From Streptomyces sp. NBC_00425 (GTDB lineage: Bacteria > Actinomycetota > Actinomycetes > Streptomycetales > Streptomycetaceae): a DNA stretch of 64,000 bases. Below the pieces are notes generated by a model. That model searched no databases. It saw only the letters and a list, made by a program, of their open reading frames with translations, and had not been told where the DNA came from. The stretch covers positions 5,704,001 to 5,768,000 of the forward strand of contig NZ_CP107928.1 of the NCBI RefSeq assembly GCF_036030735.1, written 5' to 3'. Below are positions 8,158 through 16,543 of this stretch, in pieces. The translations under genes were made by a program, and so were the position numbers. Numbering within the stretch: position 1 is the stretch's first letter; each line of letters opens with the position of its first letter.

Positions 8158-8547
8158 ATGGACAGCAACCTTACCCCTGAGCAGGCTGCCGCTGCGGCGC
8201 TCGCTCACCTCCTGGCCGAGCACCCCCAGCTCGGTTCGATCACCTGGTCGGTAGGTGAGAGGCCCGGGGTCCTGACCGGCCGCCTCGTCGCCGAGACCGG
8301 TCACGGCGAGATCATCGACGACTGCGCGGAGGTCATGGGCGGCACCGTCGCCCGCACCTCGCACTACCGCGACGACGACGGACACGGCGTCGCTCAGCTC
8401 GTCACCTCCTACCGTGACGTGCCGGTGCACGTGTGGGCCACCTACCTCCTGCCGGACTCCACCGGCCTGACGAGCACGGACCTGCGCCAGCTGCTGGCCG
8501 GCCGCCCGCTCGGCACCCTCCCGATGCTGCCCGGGGGTGCCCTGTGA
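8158..8547 (+). CDS. Unknown early phage protein
   Basis: A 129-residue protein I do not recognise. It contains no Cys and no HTH; an N-terminal Ala-rich helix (LTPEQAAAAALAHLLAEHPQ) precedes a mixed region with SITWSVGERPGVLTGRLVAE. It is the first gene of a long chain of overlapping genes running to 15.8 kb, so it is probably co-transcribed with the recombination genes. An 83-base gap precedes it. Confidence 0.7.
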   Translation: MDSNLTPEQAAAAALAHLLAEHPQLGSITWSVGERPGVLTGRLVAETGHGEIIDDCAEVMGGTVARTSHYRDDDGHGVAQLVTSYRDVPVHVWATYLLPDSTGLTSTDLRQLLAGRPLGTLPMLPGGAL

Positions 8548-8705
8548 CCGAGGTCCTCTCTCTCATCGTCCTCGTGCTGATGGCCGCGTGCGTCGCGGTC
8601 CTGCCTTTCTCGGTGATCGCCCGCCAGGTCAAGGAGCAGCGCGCACGACAGGCCGTCATCGAGGCCGCGCGGCAGCGCATGCAGAAGGCCGGTGAGGTCG
8701 CGTGA
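8544..8705 (+). CDS. Small single-pass membrane protein
   Basis: A 53-residue product starting at GTG 8544, overlapping the previous stop (GTGA). One N-terminal transmembrane helix (LSLIVLVLMAACVAVLPFSV) is followed by a basic helix (KEQRARQAVIEAARQRMQK). The function is unknown. Confidence 0.7.
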   Translation: MTEVLSLIVLVLMAACVAVLPFSVIARQVKEQRARQAVIEAARQRMQKAGEVA

Positions 8706-8836
8706 AGCACAACCCGCGTACCTGCCCGCTCTGCGCCCCGCTGGTCCGCCCGTCGTCCTTCGGCGGCCGCCGCGCCGTGGTCGCCGTCCGCCTGCCCCGC
8801 CAGACGGAGCAGTCCCGCAAGAACGGAGGCCGATGA
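8702..8836 (+). CDS. Basic microprotein with a Cys pair
   Basis: A 44-residue frame from GTG 8702 (overlapping the previous TGA) to TGA 8834-8836, which in turn overlaps the next start. It begins VKHNPRTCPLCAPL, giving a CxxC pair, and is otherwise Arg-rich. The tight coupling on both sides is the main evidence that it is translated. Confidence 0.55.
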   Translation: MKHNPRTCPLCAPLVRPSSFGGRRAVVAVRLPRQTEQSRKNGGR

Positions 8837-9630
8837 CCATGTGCGACAACGAGCGCCGGGAGAAGGTCGACCACCAGGCCATCGCGTGGAAGTGCCAGCT
8901 GGAGCCGGGGCGGGAGTTCCCCGTCGGCGTCTACCGGATCCGGGTGGACGCCGCCCGTGCCGCGCGGGACATCCGCGCCGGGGCGAACCCGATCTACCGG
9001 CCTGTCGGCTTCTACGAAGCGTCGGCCCACCCCCACGCCCGGGGAACGGCCGTGTGGGTGCGGTACGTCGAGGCGGGTGAGCCGGTGCCGCTGCCCGTCA
9101 GCATGACGGTCCGCGTCCCCAACTACGGCACCCAGCGCGGCTACGAGGGCGTGCGGATCTCCGAGGTCACCATCTCGGCGCGCTGCGCCAGCTGCGGCGG
9201 CCCGCGCGGTGAGACGGTCCTGCACCACTTCGTTCGTGACGGGCGGCGTCTGTCGTGCGACCGGTGGACGAACCTGTGCGGCCACGAGGACATGTACGAC
9301 GCGGTCCTGGCCGAGGCCCGGGTGTTCGCCGAGCAGGCGGCTAAGTCGGCACGGCGGGGGCCTCGTATCCAGAGCCCCGGCGGGGAGTTCGCTCAGGCTG
9401 TCGCGATCCTCGCGGACGCGGTGGGTGCGAACCCGTGGATGAGCGCGCAGTCCGGCATCGAGCTGCTGCTGAAGCGCGGCCAGGGCTCGGCCGCCGACGC
9501 GGTGCGCGGCTTCAACGACCGGAACCACGGGACTCCGTCGGCGCGGTCTGCGGCGCTGTTCCTTGCCGACTGCGACGCCCGGATGCTCGCCGCCAAGGCC
9601 GCCAACACGACGACGGGGGACACGAAGTGA
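8833..9630 (+). CDS. Unknown zinc-ribbon-containing phage protein
   Basis: A 265-residue protein directly upstream of the exonuclease/RecT pair. A central CASCGG...C...C pattern (residues ~118-150, with RLSCDRWTNLCGHEDMYDA) suggests a metal-binding site, and a C-terminal Ala-rich helical region follows. I do not recognise the family. Start at ATG 8833 (ATGA overlap, GGAGG four bases upstream) or ATG 8839. Confidence 0.75.
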   Translation: MTMCDNERREKVDHQAIAWKCQLEPGREFPVGVYRIRVDAARAARDIRAGANPIYRPVGFYEASAHPHARGTAVWVRYVEAGEPVPLPVSMTVRVPNYGTQRGYEGVRISEVTISARCASCGGPRGETVLHHFVRDGRRLSCDRWTNLCGHEDMYDAVLAEARVFAEQAAKSARRGPRIQSPGGEFAQAVAILADAVGANPWMSAQSGIELLLKRGQGSAADAVRGFNDRNHGTPSARSAALFLADCDARMLAAKAANTTTGDTK

Positions 9631-10787
9631 TGATGCAGATGAGTCTGCTGGAGTCGGACACCCGCTCCGTCGACTGCTCCGACATCCCGGCCGGCCCGGT
9701 CCAGTTGGCCGCGCCGACGCCCTGCCGCCGCAAGCCTGCGGCGCGGGTGACCGTGCAGGAAGGTCCCGCCGCGACGCTGCTGCTGGGCCGTCGGGCGTCC
9801 CGGAAGAAGTGGGAGGCCGTACGCCGCGAGGGCATCGGCGGCTCCGACGTCGCCGCGCTGTTCGGCCTGGCGGGCAAGTACGCCAGCCCTCGGCACGTCT
9901 TCGAGGAGAAGCACGGCCGGCCGACGTTCCGCGAGACGGAGCCCGCCGAGATCGGCCGCGAGATCGAGGCGTTCATCGCCCGCATGTTCACCAAGCGGTC
10001 CGGGCTGAAGACACGCATGCCGTCCGGGATGATCCAGAACATCGCGCGGCCGTGGATGCGGGCGAACGTCGACCGCTACGTCCTGGACGCCGAGGGCCGG
10101 ATCGTCGCCCCGCTGGAGCTGAAGAACCGCTCGGAGTACCAGGCCGACGACTGGGAGGACGGCGTCCCGGACGGGCCCGCCCTTCAGGCGCACTGGTACA
10201 TGGCGGTCGGCGGCTGGGACCACGCCTACGTCGCCGCGCTGGTCGGCGGGAACAAGCTGCGCTGGTTCCGCCTGGAGCGCGACGAGGAGATCATCGAAGA
10301 ACTCGTCGGGCACTGCGAGGCCTGGTATCAGCGGCACATCGTCGACGGTTTCCCGCCCCCCGCTGACGGCCTGGAAGCCACGACGAGCCTCCTGGCCCGC
10401 CTGTGGCAGGTCCAGCCGGAGAAGGTCGTCACGGTCGCCGAGGAGAAGGCCAAGACGCTCCTGGACCGCGAGGAGCGGCTGACGGAGAAGGTCAAGGCGG
10501 CCGAGGAGCAGCTCCGCGCCGTCCAGAACGAGATGCGGTTGCTGGCCGGTGACGCTGAGGTCGTCATGGCCGCTGGTCGACCGGCCTGGACCTTCAAGCA
10601 GAACTCCACGTTCTCCTCGAAGCGGTTCACCGCGGACTACCCCGAACTGGCGGCGAAGTACACGCACAAGGCGGATGCCTTGGACATGGACCGGCTCAAG
10701 GCCGAGTCCCCGGAGGAGTACCGGCTGTGCCGCTCCCGTCAGCTCCGCCGCTCCACGACCAAGACGACGAAGAAGGCTGCGCGATGA
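9630..10787 (+). CDS. YqaJ-type viral recombinase (5'-3' exonuclease)
   Basis: A 385-residue lambda-exonuclease-fold nuclease. Residues ~70-85 contain GIGGSDVAALFGLAGKYASP, the conserved YqaJ opening. The active-site series continues with NVDRYVLD (Asp) and APLELKNRS (Glu-x-Lys), then QAHWYMAVGG. A long coiled coil follows (residues ~270-320). It is known of the family that such exonucleases resect DNA ends and load the annealing protein encoded next door. Here the stop overlaps the RecT start (ATGA), confirming the functional pair. It acts in phage recombination and replication. Confidence 0.92.
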   Translation: MMQMSLLESDTRSVDCSDIPAGPVQLAAPTPCRRKPAARVTVQEGPAATLLLGRRASRKKWEAVRREGIGGSDVAALFGLAGKYASPRHVFEEKHGRPTFRETEPAEIGREIEAFIARMFTKRSGLKTRMPSGMIQNIARPWMRANVDRYVLDAEGRIVAPLELKNRSEYQADDWEDGVPDGPALQAHWYMAVGGWDHAYVAALVGGNKLRWFRLERDEEIIEELVGHCEAWYQRHIVDGFPPPADGLEATTSLLARLWQVQPEKVVTVAEEKAKTLLDREERLTEKVKAAEEQLRAVQNEMRLLAGDAEVVMAAGRPAWTFKQNSTFSSKRFTADYPELAAKYTHKADALDMDRLKAESPEEYRLCRSRQLRRSTTKTTKKAAR

Positions 10788-11791
10788 CCAACGATCTGAA
10801 ATCCCGTTTGCGCGCCGCCCGTACCCGCGCGGCGGCTCCCGTCGAGGAGCGGCACGACCAGGCAGCCGACGTTCCGGCGCAGCTCGCCGACGTGAAGGGC
10901 ACCGAGGACGTCGCGCCCGCCATGGACAAGACCGTCATGGCGTGGCTGGCCCGCTACTCGGCCGAGTTCGAGGAGGCGCTGCCCGCGCACATCGACCGGT
11001 CCTCGTTCTTCGCGGCGGTGCGGGCGATCCTGCCGAAGCTGGCCCGGTGCACGCCGGCGAGCACGCTGCAGGCGCTCCTGACGTGCGCGAAGTTCGGCTT
11101 GGTCCCGGACGAGAAGCACGCGGTCATCAAGCGCGAGGGCACCACCGCGGTGTTCGTGCCGATGGCGCAGGGCTTCGTCGACCTGATGTACCGGTCGGGC
11201 GCAGTGGCCTCGGTGCACGTCGGGGAGATCCGGGCGGGCGACGAGTACAGCTACACACCGACCGCGCCATCCCCGGACGACTTCGTGCACCGGCCCGACC
11301 TCACCAAGTCGAAGGCGGAGCGCGGCGACGTCGTCCTGTGCTACGCGTTCGCGTGGCTGCGGGGTGGGGCGCGTTCGCAGGTCATCATCCTCAGTCGCGA
11401 GGACGCCGAGGCGATCCGCGACGAGTACAGCGCCGCCTACCAGGCTGCGAAGGCCGAGGGTCGCACGGACTCGTTCTGGCACACCCACTTCCTGGACATG
11501 TGGCGCAAGAGCTGTGTGCGCCGTCTGGCGAAGGTCGTGCCGATGAGCGCCGAGCTGGTCGCGCTGGTGAAGACCGATGACGCGGGGGAGGCCGGGCAGG
11601 TGCAGGTGCTGCACGCCCCGAACCCGGAGGATGCCCGCCTCCTCGCCGAGGCGGAGGCGGCCTCTAAGGCCGCTGAGGCGTCGCAGGACATGCCCACCCA
11701 CACCATCACCGGCCGGCTGCCTGTGAAGCGCAGCCAGCCCCGCCGGAAGGCCTCGAAGGCCCGGCGTAGCGGAAGGAAGCACACGGTATGA
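10784..11791 (+). CDS. recT: RecT-family single-strand annealing protein
   Basis: A 335-residue annealase. The core at about residues 75-225 has the RecT hallmarks: ILPKLARCTPASTLQALLTC, AKFGLVPDEKHAVI, VFVPMAQGFVDLMYRSG and, later, WHTHFLDMWRKSCVRRLAK. The N-terminus and C-terminus are Ala/Lys/Arg-rich and disordered. The start ATG 10784 overlaps the exonuclease stop, and its own stop overlaps the DnaQ-like start. The protein pairs homologous single strands during recombination-dependent replication. Confidence 0.95.
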   Translation: MTNDLKSRLRAARTRAAAPVEERHDQAADVPAQLADVKGTEDVAPAMDKTVMAWLARYSAEFEEALPAHIDRSSFFAAVRAILPKLARCTPASTLQALLTCAKFGLVPDEKHAVIKREGTTAVFVPMAQGFVDLMYRSGAVASVHVGEIRAGDEYSYTPTAPSPDDFVHRPDLTKSKAERGDVVLCYAFAWLRGGARSQVIILSREDAEAIRDEYSAAYQAAKAEGRTDSFWHTHFLDMWRKSCVRRLAKVVPMSAELVALVKTDDAGEAGQVQVLHAPNPEDARLLAEAEAASKAAEASQDMPTHTITGRLPVKRSQPRRKASKARRSGRKHTV

Positions 11792-12516
11792 AGGCGTTCA
11801 CCTGGACCCGGCGTCCCTTGATCGGCTTCGACCTCGAAACCACCGGCGTGGATGTCGAGACGGCCCGCATCGTCACCGCTGCTGTCGTGCGCTGGGGCGG
11901 CGGCATGCCGACCGAGGCCCAGAACTGGATCTCCGACCTGGACGGCGCGGAGATCCCGGCCGCCGCTGCCGACATCCACGGCTACTCGACGCAGCGTGCC
12001 CGACTGGAGGGCCGACCGGCCGGCGAGGTCGTTGCGGAGATCACCGCTGCGCTGGCCGAACTCACCAAGGGCGGCTGGCCGGTGGTGGCGATGTGCGCCC
12101 AGTTCGACCTGACGATCCTGTGGCGAGAGTGCGTCCGGTACGGGGTGCTGCCGCTGTGGGAGCGGGTGACGCCCGTCGTCCTCGACCCGCGCGTCCTGGA
12201 CAAGGAAGTCGACCAGTTCCGCAAGGGGTCGCGCCGCCTGGTCGACCTGTGCCACCACTACGGCGTGAAGCTGGAAGGCGGCGCCCACAACAGTGAGGTC
12301 GACGCCAAGGCGGCGTGCGGTGTGGTCTGGAAGATCGGCCAGCGGCACCAGCGGATCGGGCAGGCCGACATCGGCCGGCTGCACGCGAATCAGGTCGACT
12401 GGGCGCAGAAGCAGGACGAGAGCTTCCGCGAGTACCAGGCCCGCACGTACGGGCAGGTCGACGACTCGCCGTTCGGGTGGCCGCTGATCCCCGCGCCGTC
12501 GGGAGCCGGGTCCTGA
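11788..12516 (+). CDS. DnaQ-like 3'-5' exonuclease (DEDDh)
   Basis: A 242-residue exonuclease with all three motifs: ExoI IGFDLETTGVD (Asp-x-Glu), ExoII VAMCAQFDLTIL, and ExoIII GGAHNSEVDAKAA (His...Asp, DEDDh class). It is fused to no polymerase. Phage copies of this domain usually process ends or proofread in trans. It sits in the recombination operon behind RecT with an ATGA overlap. Confidence 0.9.
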   Translation: MKAFTWTRRPLIGFDLETTGVDVETARIVTAAVVRWGGGMPTEAQNWISDLDGAEIPAAAADIHGYSTQRARLEGRPAGEVVAEITAALAELTKGGWPVVAMCAQFDLTILWRECVRYGVLPLWERVTPVVLDPRVLDKEVDQFRKGSRRLVDLCHHYGVKLEGGAHNSEVDAKAACGVVWKIGQRHQRIGQADIGRLHANQVDWAQKQDESFREYQARTYGQVDDSPFGWPLIPAPSGAGS

Positions 12517-12824
12517 TGGACGCCTTTGTCAGCATCGGCGTCGGAGCCTGCTACGCGGGTTCCGGCGCCCTCGCCCTGGCCGCTCTGCGGAGCGGCCGTG
12601 CCGGGGTGCCTGCGGGTGCCCCGGCCCGCCGGTTGCACGTCTCCGAGGTCGAGCAGGTTCCTGTGTCGCCGGGGACCGGCCGGCTCGAGGTCATCGACTC
12701 TTACGCGCCGTACGACACGGCCGAATACCACTACTGCCCAGCCGAGTTCAGGGTCACCGCTCATGCCGTGCAGGCGGACGGCACCCTCTCCTGCTGGCAC
12801 TGCGAACCCCTGGGGGAAGCGTGA
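12516..12824 (+). CDS. Small protein with hydrophobic N-terminus and CxxC pair
   Basis: A 102-residue protein, coupled to the exonuclease by TGATG overlap. The N-terminal ~30 residues are hydrophobic (IGVGACYAGSGALALAALR), possibly one membrane helix. The C-terminus has YHYCPAEF and CWHCEPL, which could bind a metal ion. The function is unknown. Confidence 0.7.
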   Translation: MDAFVSIGVGACYAGSGALALAALRSGRAGVPAGAPARRLHVSEVEQVPVSPGTGRLEVIDSYAPYDTAEYHYCPAEFRVTAHAVQADGTLSCWHCEPLGEA

Positions 12825-13561
12825 GCATGTACGACGACAGCGTGCACGAGTCGTTCGGCCCGGTGTACGTGCGGCCGGACAACCCGCCCTGTCCGGACTG
12901 CGGTTGCTGCACGACGGTGCTGTGCGCGCAGGGCCGCGCCAGTGTGCGGGAGTGCTCGGGGCACGTCGATGACGACGAGCTGATCGAGCGGGTCACGGGC
13001 TGTCCGTGCTCGGCGGAGTCGACGCGGGGCACGCTGTCGTGGCGGGCCGCGATGATCCGCGCGGTCACCTTCGCCACGGAGAAGCCGCTGCGCCGCGAGT
13101 TGGAGGGCTTGCTGACGCGGATCGCGGAAGGCGACCCGTTCGACGACTCGCGTGACCTGCTGCCGAAGCTGGCGGTGCGCCGGTACGTGTACTGGCGTCC
13201 GGGCCGGGAGCCGGTGGTGTCGGACTTCGGGTGGGCGTACATCCGGGCCCGCTGGGGTGCCGGGCGTATCGATGCGCCGGTGACGGTGCGGTCGGTCGAC
13301 GTGGCCGCTCGGACGGCGCAGGCCCTCGTCTCCGCGTTCAGCGCCGACCAGCTGGTGACGGTGCCGCTGGACCAGGTGGTGAACTCTCGGACGGGGCTGA
13401 CCCTCGAGGCGTTCGGCGACACGCTGTACGCCGAGGTGAACGCGGATGCGCGGACCGCCGATGACGTGGTCCTGACGAAGGTCCGCAACCCGTCTCTGCC
13501 CGCCCAGTTCAAGCCGGGCGGGTACGTGACACGGGCGGTCCTCCGGGATGACGTCCGGTGA
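12821..13561 (+). CDS. Unknown protein with Cys-rich N-terminus
   Basis: A 246-residue protein from GTG 12821. The N-terminus holds PPCPDCGCCTTVLC and later ECSG and GCPCS, a likely zinc- or cluster-binding module. The remainder has no Cys and ends in a region of alternating beta-like segments (PVTVRSVDVAARTAQALVSA). I do not recognise it. It lies between DnaQ-like and RusA genes in one overlapping chain. Confidence 0.75.
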   Translation: MSMYDDSVHESFGPVYVRPDNPPCPDCGCCTTVLCAQGRASVRECSGHVDDDELIERVTGCPCSAESTRGTLSWRAAMIRAVTFATEKPLRRELEGLLTRIAEGDPFDDSRDLLPKLAVRRYVYWRPGREPVVSDFGWAYIRARWGAGRIDAPVTVRSVDVAARTAQALVSAFSADQLVTVPLDQVVNSRTGLTLEAFGDTLYAEVNADARTADDVVLTKVRNPSLPAQFKPGGYVTRAVLRDDVR

Positions 13562-14115
13562 GTGTCCTGCCGGACCGCGAGCGGGGCGAGGAGCTGCTGA
13601 AGCTCCTCGCCCCGCAGGCGATGGACTCGTGGGGCACGGTCGTCGCCGGCGAGCCGCACTCCAAGAGTCGCCCCCGGTTCAGCAAGGACGGCCACGCGTA
13701 CAAGGACCCGGCCGACGAGGATGCCGAGCAGGCCACGAAGTGGAAGCTGCGCCGCTGGTGGCGGCGGGGCCCGCTCACGGGGAACGTGGCGCTGGGCTGT
13801 GTGTTCCACCGGTCGTCCATGCAATTGATCGACGTCGACAACTTGCTCAAGCACGTGTGTGACGCGGGGAACGGGATTCTGTGGGTCGACGACTCGCAGG
13901 TCACCGCGAAGTACGGGGCGATCGAGCTGGACCGCTTCATGCCGAGGACGGTCCTGGTGGTCGCGCCGCACGTGTCGACGATGCTGCGCGGCACCGACCA
14001 CGTCCGCGGCTGCGAGGGCTGCGGCGAGACGTTCCAGCCGTCGCGGGCGTCGCAGAAATACCACTCCCGGGAGTGCGCGAGCGCGGCCCGTAAGTCTGGG
14101 GCGGTGCGCGCATGA
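13558..14115 (+). CDS. RusA-like Holliday junction resolvase with C-terminal zinc finger
   Basis: A 185-residue protein. Residues ~30-125 are RusA-like: PHSKSRPRFSKDG at the start, LIDVDNLLKHVCDAG with the conserved acidic cluster, then WVDDSQVTAKYG. RusA proteins cleave four-way junctions produced by recombination. The C-terminal ~35 residues form a Cys finger (GCEGCGETFQPSRASQKYH, SREC) not found in short RusA proteins, perhaps for DNA binding. It overlaps both neighbours. Confidence 0.9.
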   Translation: MSVLPDRERGEELLKLLAPQAMDSWGTVVAGEPHSKSRPRFSKDGHAYKDPADEDAEQATKWKLRRWWRRGPLTGNVALGCVFHRSSMQLIDVDNLLKHVCDAGNGILWVDDSQVTAKYGAIELDRFMPRTVLVVAPHVSTMLRGTDHVRGCEGCGETFQPSRASQKYHSRECASAARKSGAVRA

Positions 14116-14540
14116 GGCCGTCGTGGGAGTACCTGGCGCACGTCCTCGGCGAGGAGCACGAGACCGCATCGGATGCCGAGCTGGCGTGGCGGTTCGGTGT
14201 GACGCGGGATGTCGTCACGAGGGTCCGCGCCGACCTGCACCTGCCCGAGTTCCTGGTGCCGTCCCCGATGTCGAAGCTGTCGCCGGAAGCGATCGTGACG
14301 GTCCACTCGGTGAGCGTGCAGGGCGGCGCCGGGCACTGCAAGTGGATCGGCCTGCGGTCGAACCAACGGGTTCCGCTGATCGACTTCCGGACGTCGGCGC
14401 TGCGGGTCGCGTTCCGCATGTTCCACGGCCGGGAGCCCGAGGGCATGGTGCGGGTCACCTGCGTCATGAAGCGGTGCGTGGCCGGCGCTCACCTGGGGGA
14501 CCGGCCCATGCGCGAGGCGGCGAAGGCGGCTGCCGGGTGA
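14112..14540 (+). CDS. HTH protein with degenerate HNH fold, paralogue 1
   Basis: A 142-residue protein. The N-terminus is an HTH (SDAELAWRFGVTRDVVTRVR). The C-terminal domain has the layout of phage HNH endonucleases (W-x-G, helix with FR..HGR.P.G, then C-x4-CV-x2-AHL-x2-R-x-MR). The catalytic 'DH' before the first Cys is replaced (RVTCVMKRCVAGAHLGD), and the 'HR' histidine is lost. It is therefore probably a DNA-binding protein without nuclease activity. Two similar genes follow directly. Confidence 0.65.
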   Translation: MRPSWEYLAHVLGEEHETASDAELAWRFGVTRDVVTRVRADLHLPEFLVPSPMSKLSPEAIVTVHSVSVQGGAGHCKWIGLRSNQRVPLIDFRTSALRVAFRMFHGREPEGMVRVTCVMKRCVAGAHLGDRPMREAAKAAAG

Positions 14541-15004
14541 AGGCGTCGACGAGGCAGATCCGGGCCGCGTTCATGGCCCGGACCCGCCAAATGAGCAGCG
14601 GCCACCGGCGCTGGACGGGCGTCCTCGACTCCAGCGGAACGGCGATGCTGTACGTCGGCAAGGAGCGGATCACTGCGGCGCGGGCGGCGTTCCTCCTCGC
14701 CCACGGACGGCCGCCCGCCGGGAACGCCAAGCCTGGCTGCAGCCTGGCCGGCTGTGTGGCGCCCGCGCACATGGAAGACCGGGAGATGCGCGCGGCGCGT
14801 CGGGCGAAGCCTGCCCTCGACGTGGACGAGTGGGTCGTCGAGCTGGCCGTCGCCGGGCACCTCCGCGACCCGGGTCTGAACCCGGCGGAGAAGGCCGCCG
14901 CGGTGGCGCTGGCCCCGCGGTCGATGCCGGTGATCACGCTGGCCCGCCGGATCGGCTGCTGTACCCGCACGGTGAAGAAGCTCCGGGAGGCGATGGCCTC
15001 GTGA
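14537..15004 (+). CDS. HTH protein with degenerate HNH fold, paralogue 2
   Basis: A 155-residue relative of the preceding gene with the domains in the reverse order. The HNH-like part comes first (GHRRWTGVLDSSG, AAFLLAHGRPPAGN, GCSLAGCVAPAHMEDREMR). A C-terminal HTH follows (KAAAVALAPRSMPVITLARRIGCCTRTVKKL, residues ~120-150). The catalytic His of the HNH motif is missing (KPGC). Start GTG 14537 overlaps the previous stop. Confidence 0.65.
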   Translation: MKASTRQIRAAFMARTRQMSSGHRRWTGVLDSSGTAMLYVGKERITAARAAFLLAHGRPPAGNAKPGCSLAGCVAPAHMEDREMRAARRAKPALDVDEWVVELAVAGHLRDPGLNPAEKAAAVALAPRSMPVITLARRIGCCTRTVKKLREAMAS

Positions 15005-15624
15005 ACGCGGAGAAGTGGGAGCGGATCGCCCGCGCGCTCAAGACGGAGAGCATGGGCAACGCGCAGATCGCGGCGAAGCTCGGCGTTGGCGCGGAGGCCG
15101 TCCGTAAGGTCCGCGCCGACCTCGGCATGTCCGCGTACCGGCATCGCTTGAAGGTGTGGACGTGGGCGGAGTTCGAGAAGTCCGCGCCGCGGCTCCAGGG
15201 CGGTCACCGGCTGTGGAAGGGCCGTCGGGGCCCGTCGGGCGTGCCGATGGCGAACCGCAGACTGACCGCGTATCAGCTGGCGTTCCGGCTGCACCACGGG
15301 CGTGATCCGGTCGGGAAGGTCACCGGCCGCTGCCGGAAGAAGGGCTGCGTCGAGGGCTCGCACCTGGTCGACAAGATCCTCCGGGACGGCATCGACGCCA
15401 GCCTCACCGAGCTGCCCGCCGAGGCGACGTACCGGGGCATGGACGTCGTCGCGATCCGCCGGTGCCTGCGCGGGGACCCGCCGTGGCCGCCGCTGAAGCT
15501 CGCCGAGGCGCGGTTCGCGTTCCGGTTCGCGAACCCGGACATGCCCGCGACGGAGCTGTCCGAACGGCTCGGGCTGTGCGCGACGACCGTCGAGCGGTAC
15601 CGCAAGAAAGGGGTGCCGTCATGA
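15001..15624 (+). CDS. HTH protein with degenerate HNH fold and second HTH, paralogue 3
   Basis: A 207-residue protein combining all three parts. An N-terminal HTH (NAQIAAKLGVGAEAVRKVRADLG) matches paralogue 1 (RFGVTRDVVTRVRADLH). The HNH-like centre is GHRLWKGRRGPSG, LAFRLHHGRDPVGK and CRKKGCVEGSHLVDKILRD. A C-terminal HTH (MPATELSERLGLCATTVERYRKKG) matches paralogue 2. The DH catalytic pair is absent (GRC). Its layout suggests that paralogues 1 and 2 are its two halves or derive from it by duplication. Confidence 0.65.
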   Translation: MNAEKWERIARALKTESMGNAQIAAKLGVGAEAVRKVRADLGMSAYRHRLKVWTWAEFEKSAPRLQGGHRLWKGRRGPSGVPMANRRLTAYQLAFRLHHGRDPVGKVTGRCRKKGCVEGSHLVDKILRDGIDASLTELPAEATYRGMDVVAIRRCLRGDPPWPPLKLAEARFAFRFANPDMPATELSERLGLCATTVERYRKKGVPS

Positions 15625-15800
15625 CGCGGCACCCCGCGCCCGCGACACGTCCGGACGGTGTCCGGACGCGATCCGGACGGCGTCCGGACGCCCACCCCGG
15701 ACGCCCCCACCGATGGCCGTTGACCTGCCTGGACACCGTCCGGACGCGGTCGCGGATGCTCGTCCGGACGATGTCCGGGCCCGGGTCAGGAGGTGCCTGA
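15621..15800 (+). CDS. Short Arg-rich frame carrying TCCGGACG repeats; doubtful protein
   Basis: A 59-residue frame, coupled to both neighbours by ATGA overlaps, but its composition is dictated by the repeated octamer TCCGGACG (VRTRSGRRPDA and similar). It may be translated only to couple the WhiB-like gene to the upstream operon. Confidence 0.4.
   Translation: MTRHPAPATRPDGVRTRSGRRPDAHPGRPHRWPLTCLDTVRTRSRMLVRTMSGPGSGGA
15650..15770. repeat. TCCGGACG cluster 1
   Basis: Six exact TCCGGACG octamers begin at 15650, 15661, 15672, 15683, 15739 and 15763, the first four exactly 11 bases apart, with further one-base variants in between. The core TCCGGA is a palindrome. Similar clusters recur at 25.8, 29.5, 36.3 and 61.6 kb. 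Confidence 0.8.
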
Positions 15801-16123
15801 TGCGTAGCCGGTTTTCCGCTCCCGAATCGCTGCCGCGTCCCGCGCACTGGGACGACAACGCCGAATGCCGCCAGTCCGAGAACCCGGACTACTGGTTCGC
15901 GGAAGGCAACGACCCCGAGGCCATCGCCGAACGGCTCGAGGCCAAACGGGTCTGCCAGCGCTGCCCGGTCAGGCCCTCGTGCCTGCACGACGCCCTCGAC
16001 GACGGCCGACCCGGCGTCTGGGGCGGCCTCGACCAGGACGAGCGCGCCGCACTCGTCCTCCTCCGCCCCACCCGCACGGAGGACGGAGGCCATGGCGCGG
16101 AACAGCACACCGCGACGGGATGA
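15800..16123 (+). CDS. WhiB-like iron-sulfur regulator 1
   Basis: A 107-residue Wbl protein. The four cluster ligands are visible as AEC, then RVCQRCPVRPSC, followed by the GVWGG turn typical of the family. WhiB-like proteins bind a [4Fe-4S] cluster and act on the primary sigma factor region 4 to alter promoter choice; phage copies are known in actinophages. ATG 15800 has CAGGAGG upstream and overlaps the previous TGA. The C-terminal end overlaps the next gene by 32 bases. Confidence 0.9.
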   Translation: MRSRFSAPESLPRPAHWDDNAECRQSENPDYWFAEGNDPEAIAERLEAKRVCQRCPVRPSCLHDALDDGRPGVWGGLDQDERAALVLLRPTRTEDGGHGAEQHTATG

Positions 16124-16328
16124 CCCGCCCCCCACCGGCCTCCTCGACTGGAGCAACGGGCACTGGGGGCGCACCCCGCGCCCCTGCCGCTACCAGTGCG
16201 GAGGCCTCCCCACCCAACTCCGCGACAGCAAAGGCCGGCCCGCGCACAAGGTGTGCGCGGAAGCGGCCTTCGCCCAGCAGATCGCCGACTCGGTCGAGTC
16301 GTACGAGAACGAAAGGCTCCGACTTTGA
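16092..16328 (+). CDS. Small unknown protein
   Basis: A 78-residue protein whose start lies inside the WhiB-like gene in another frame. It has a Cys pair in PCRYQCGGLP and a conserved-looking segment AHKVCAEAAFAQQIADSVE. I do not recognise it; similar small proteins travel with WhiB-like genes in actinophages, as far as I recall. Confidence 0.6.
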   Translation: MARNSTPRRDDPPPTGLLDWSNGHWGRTPRPCRYQCGGLPTQLRDSKGRPAHKVCAEAAFAQQIADSVESYENERLRL

Positions 16329-16543
16329 GAAGCACCCGCCAGCCCCGCCTGAGGGGCGAGCAGCGCCAGGCCAAGGCTGAGGAACTGCAGGCCAAGTACT
16401 ACGCCGGCTCGTCGATCCGCAGCCTCGCCGACCAGACCGGCTACTCCTACGGCACGGTCCGCAACCTGCTGCTCCTCGCCGGAACGCGGCTCCGTAAGCG
16501 CGGCGGGGGTCTGCCTCGCCCGGTCCCGGAGCTGGACCGGTGA
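16325..16543 (+). CDS. Small helix-turn-helix protein
   Basis: A 72-residue basic protein with an HTH: KYYAGSSIRSLADQTGYSYGTVRNLLLLAG, a resolvase-like or Lsr2-companion type helix pair. It starts at TTG 16325, overlapping the preceding TGA. It is likely a DNA-binding regulator. Confidence 0.7.
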   Translation: MRSTRQPRLRGEQRQAKAEELQAKYYAGSSIRSLADQTGYSYGTVRNLLLLAGTRLRKRGGGLPRPVPELDR

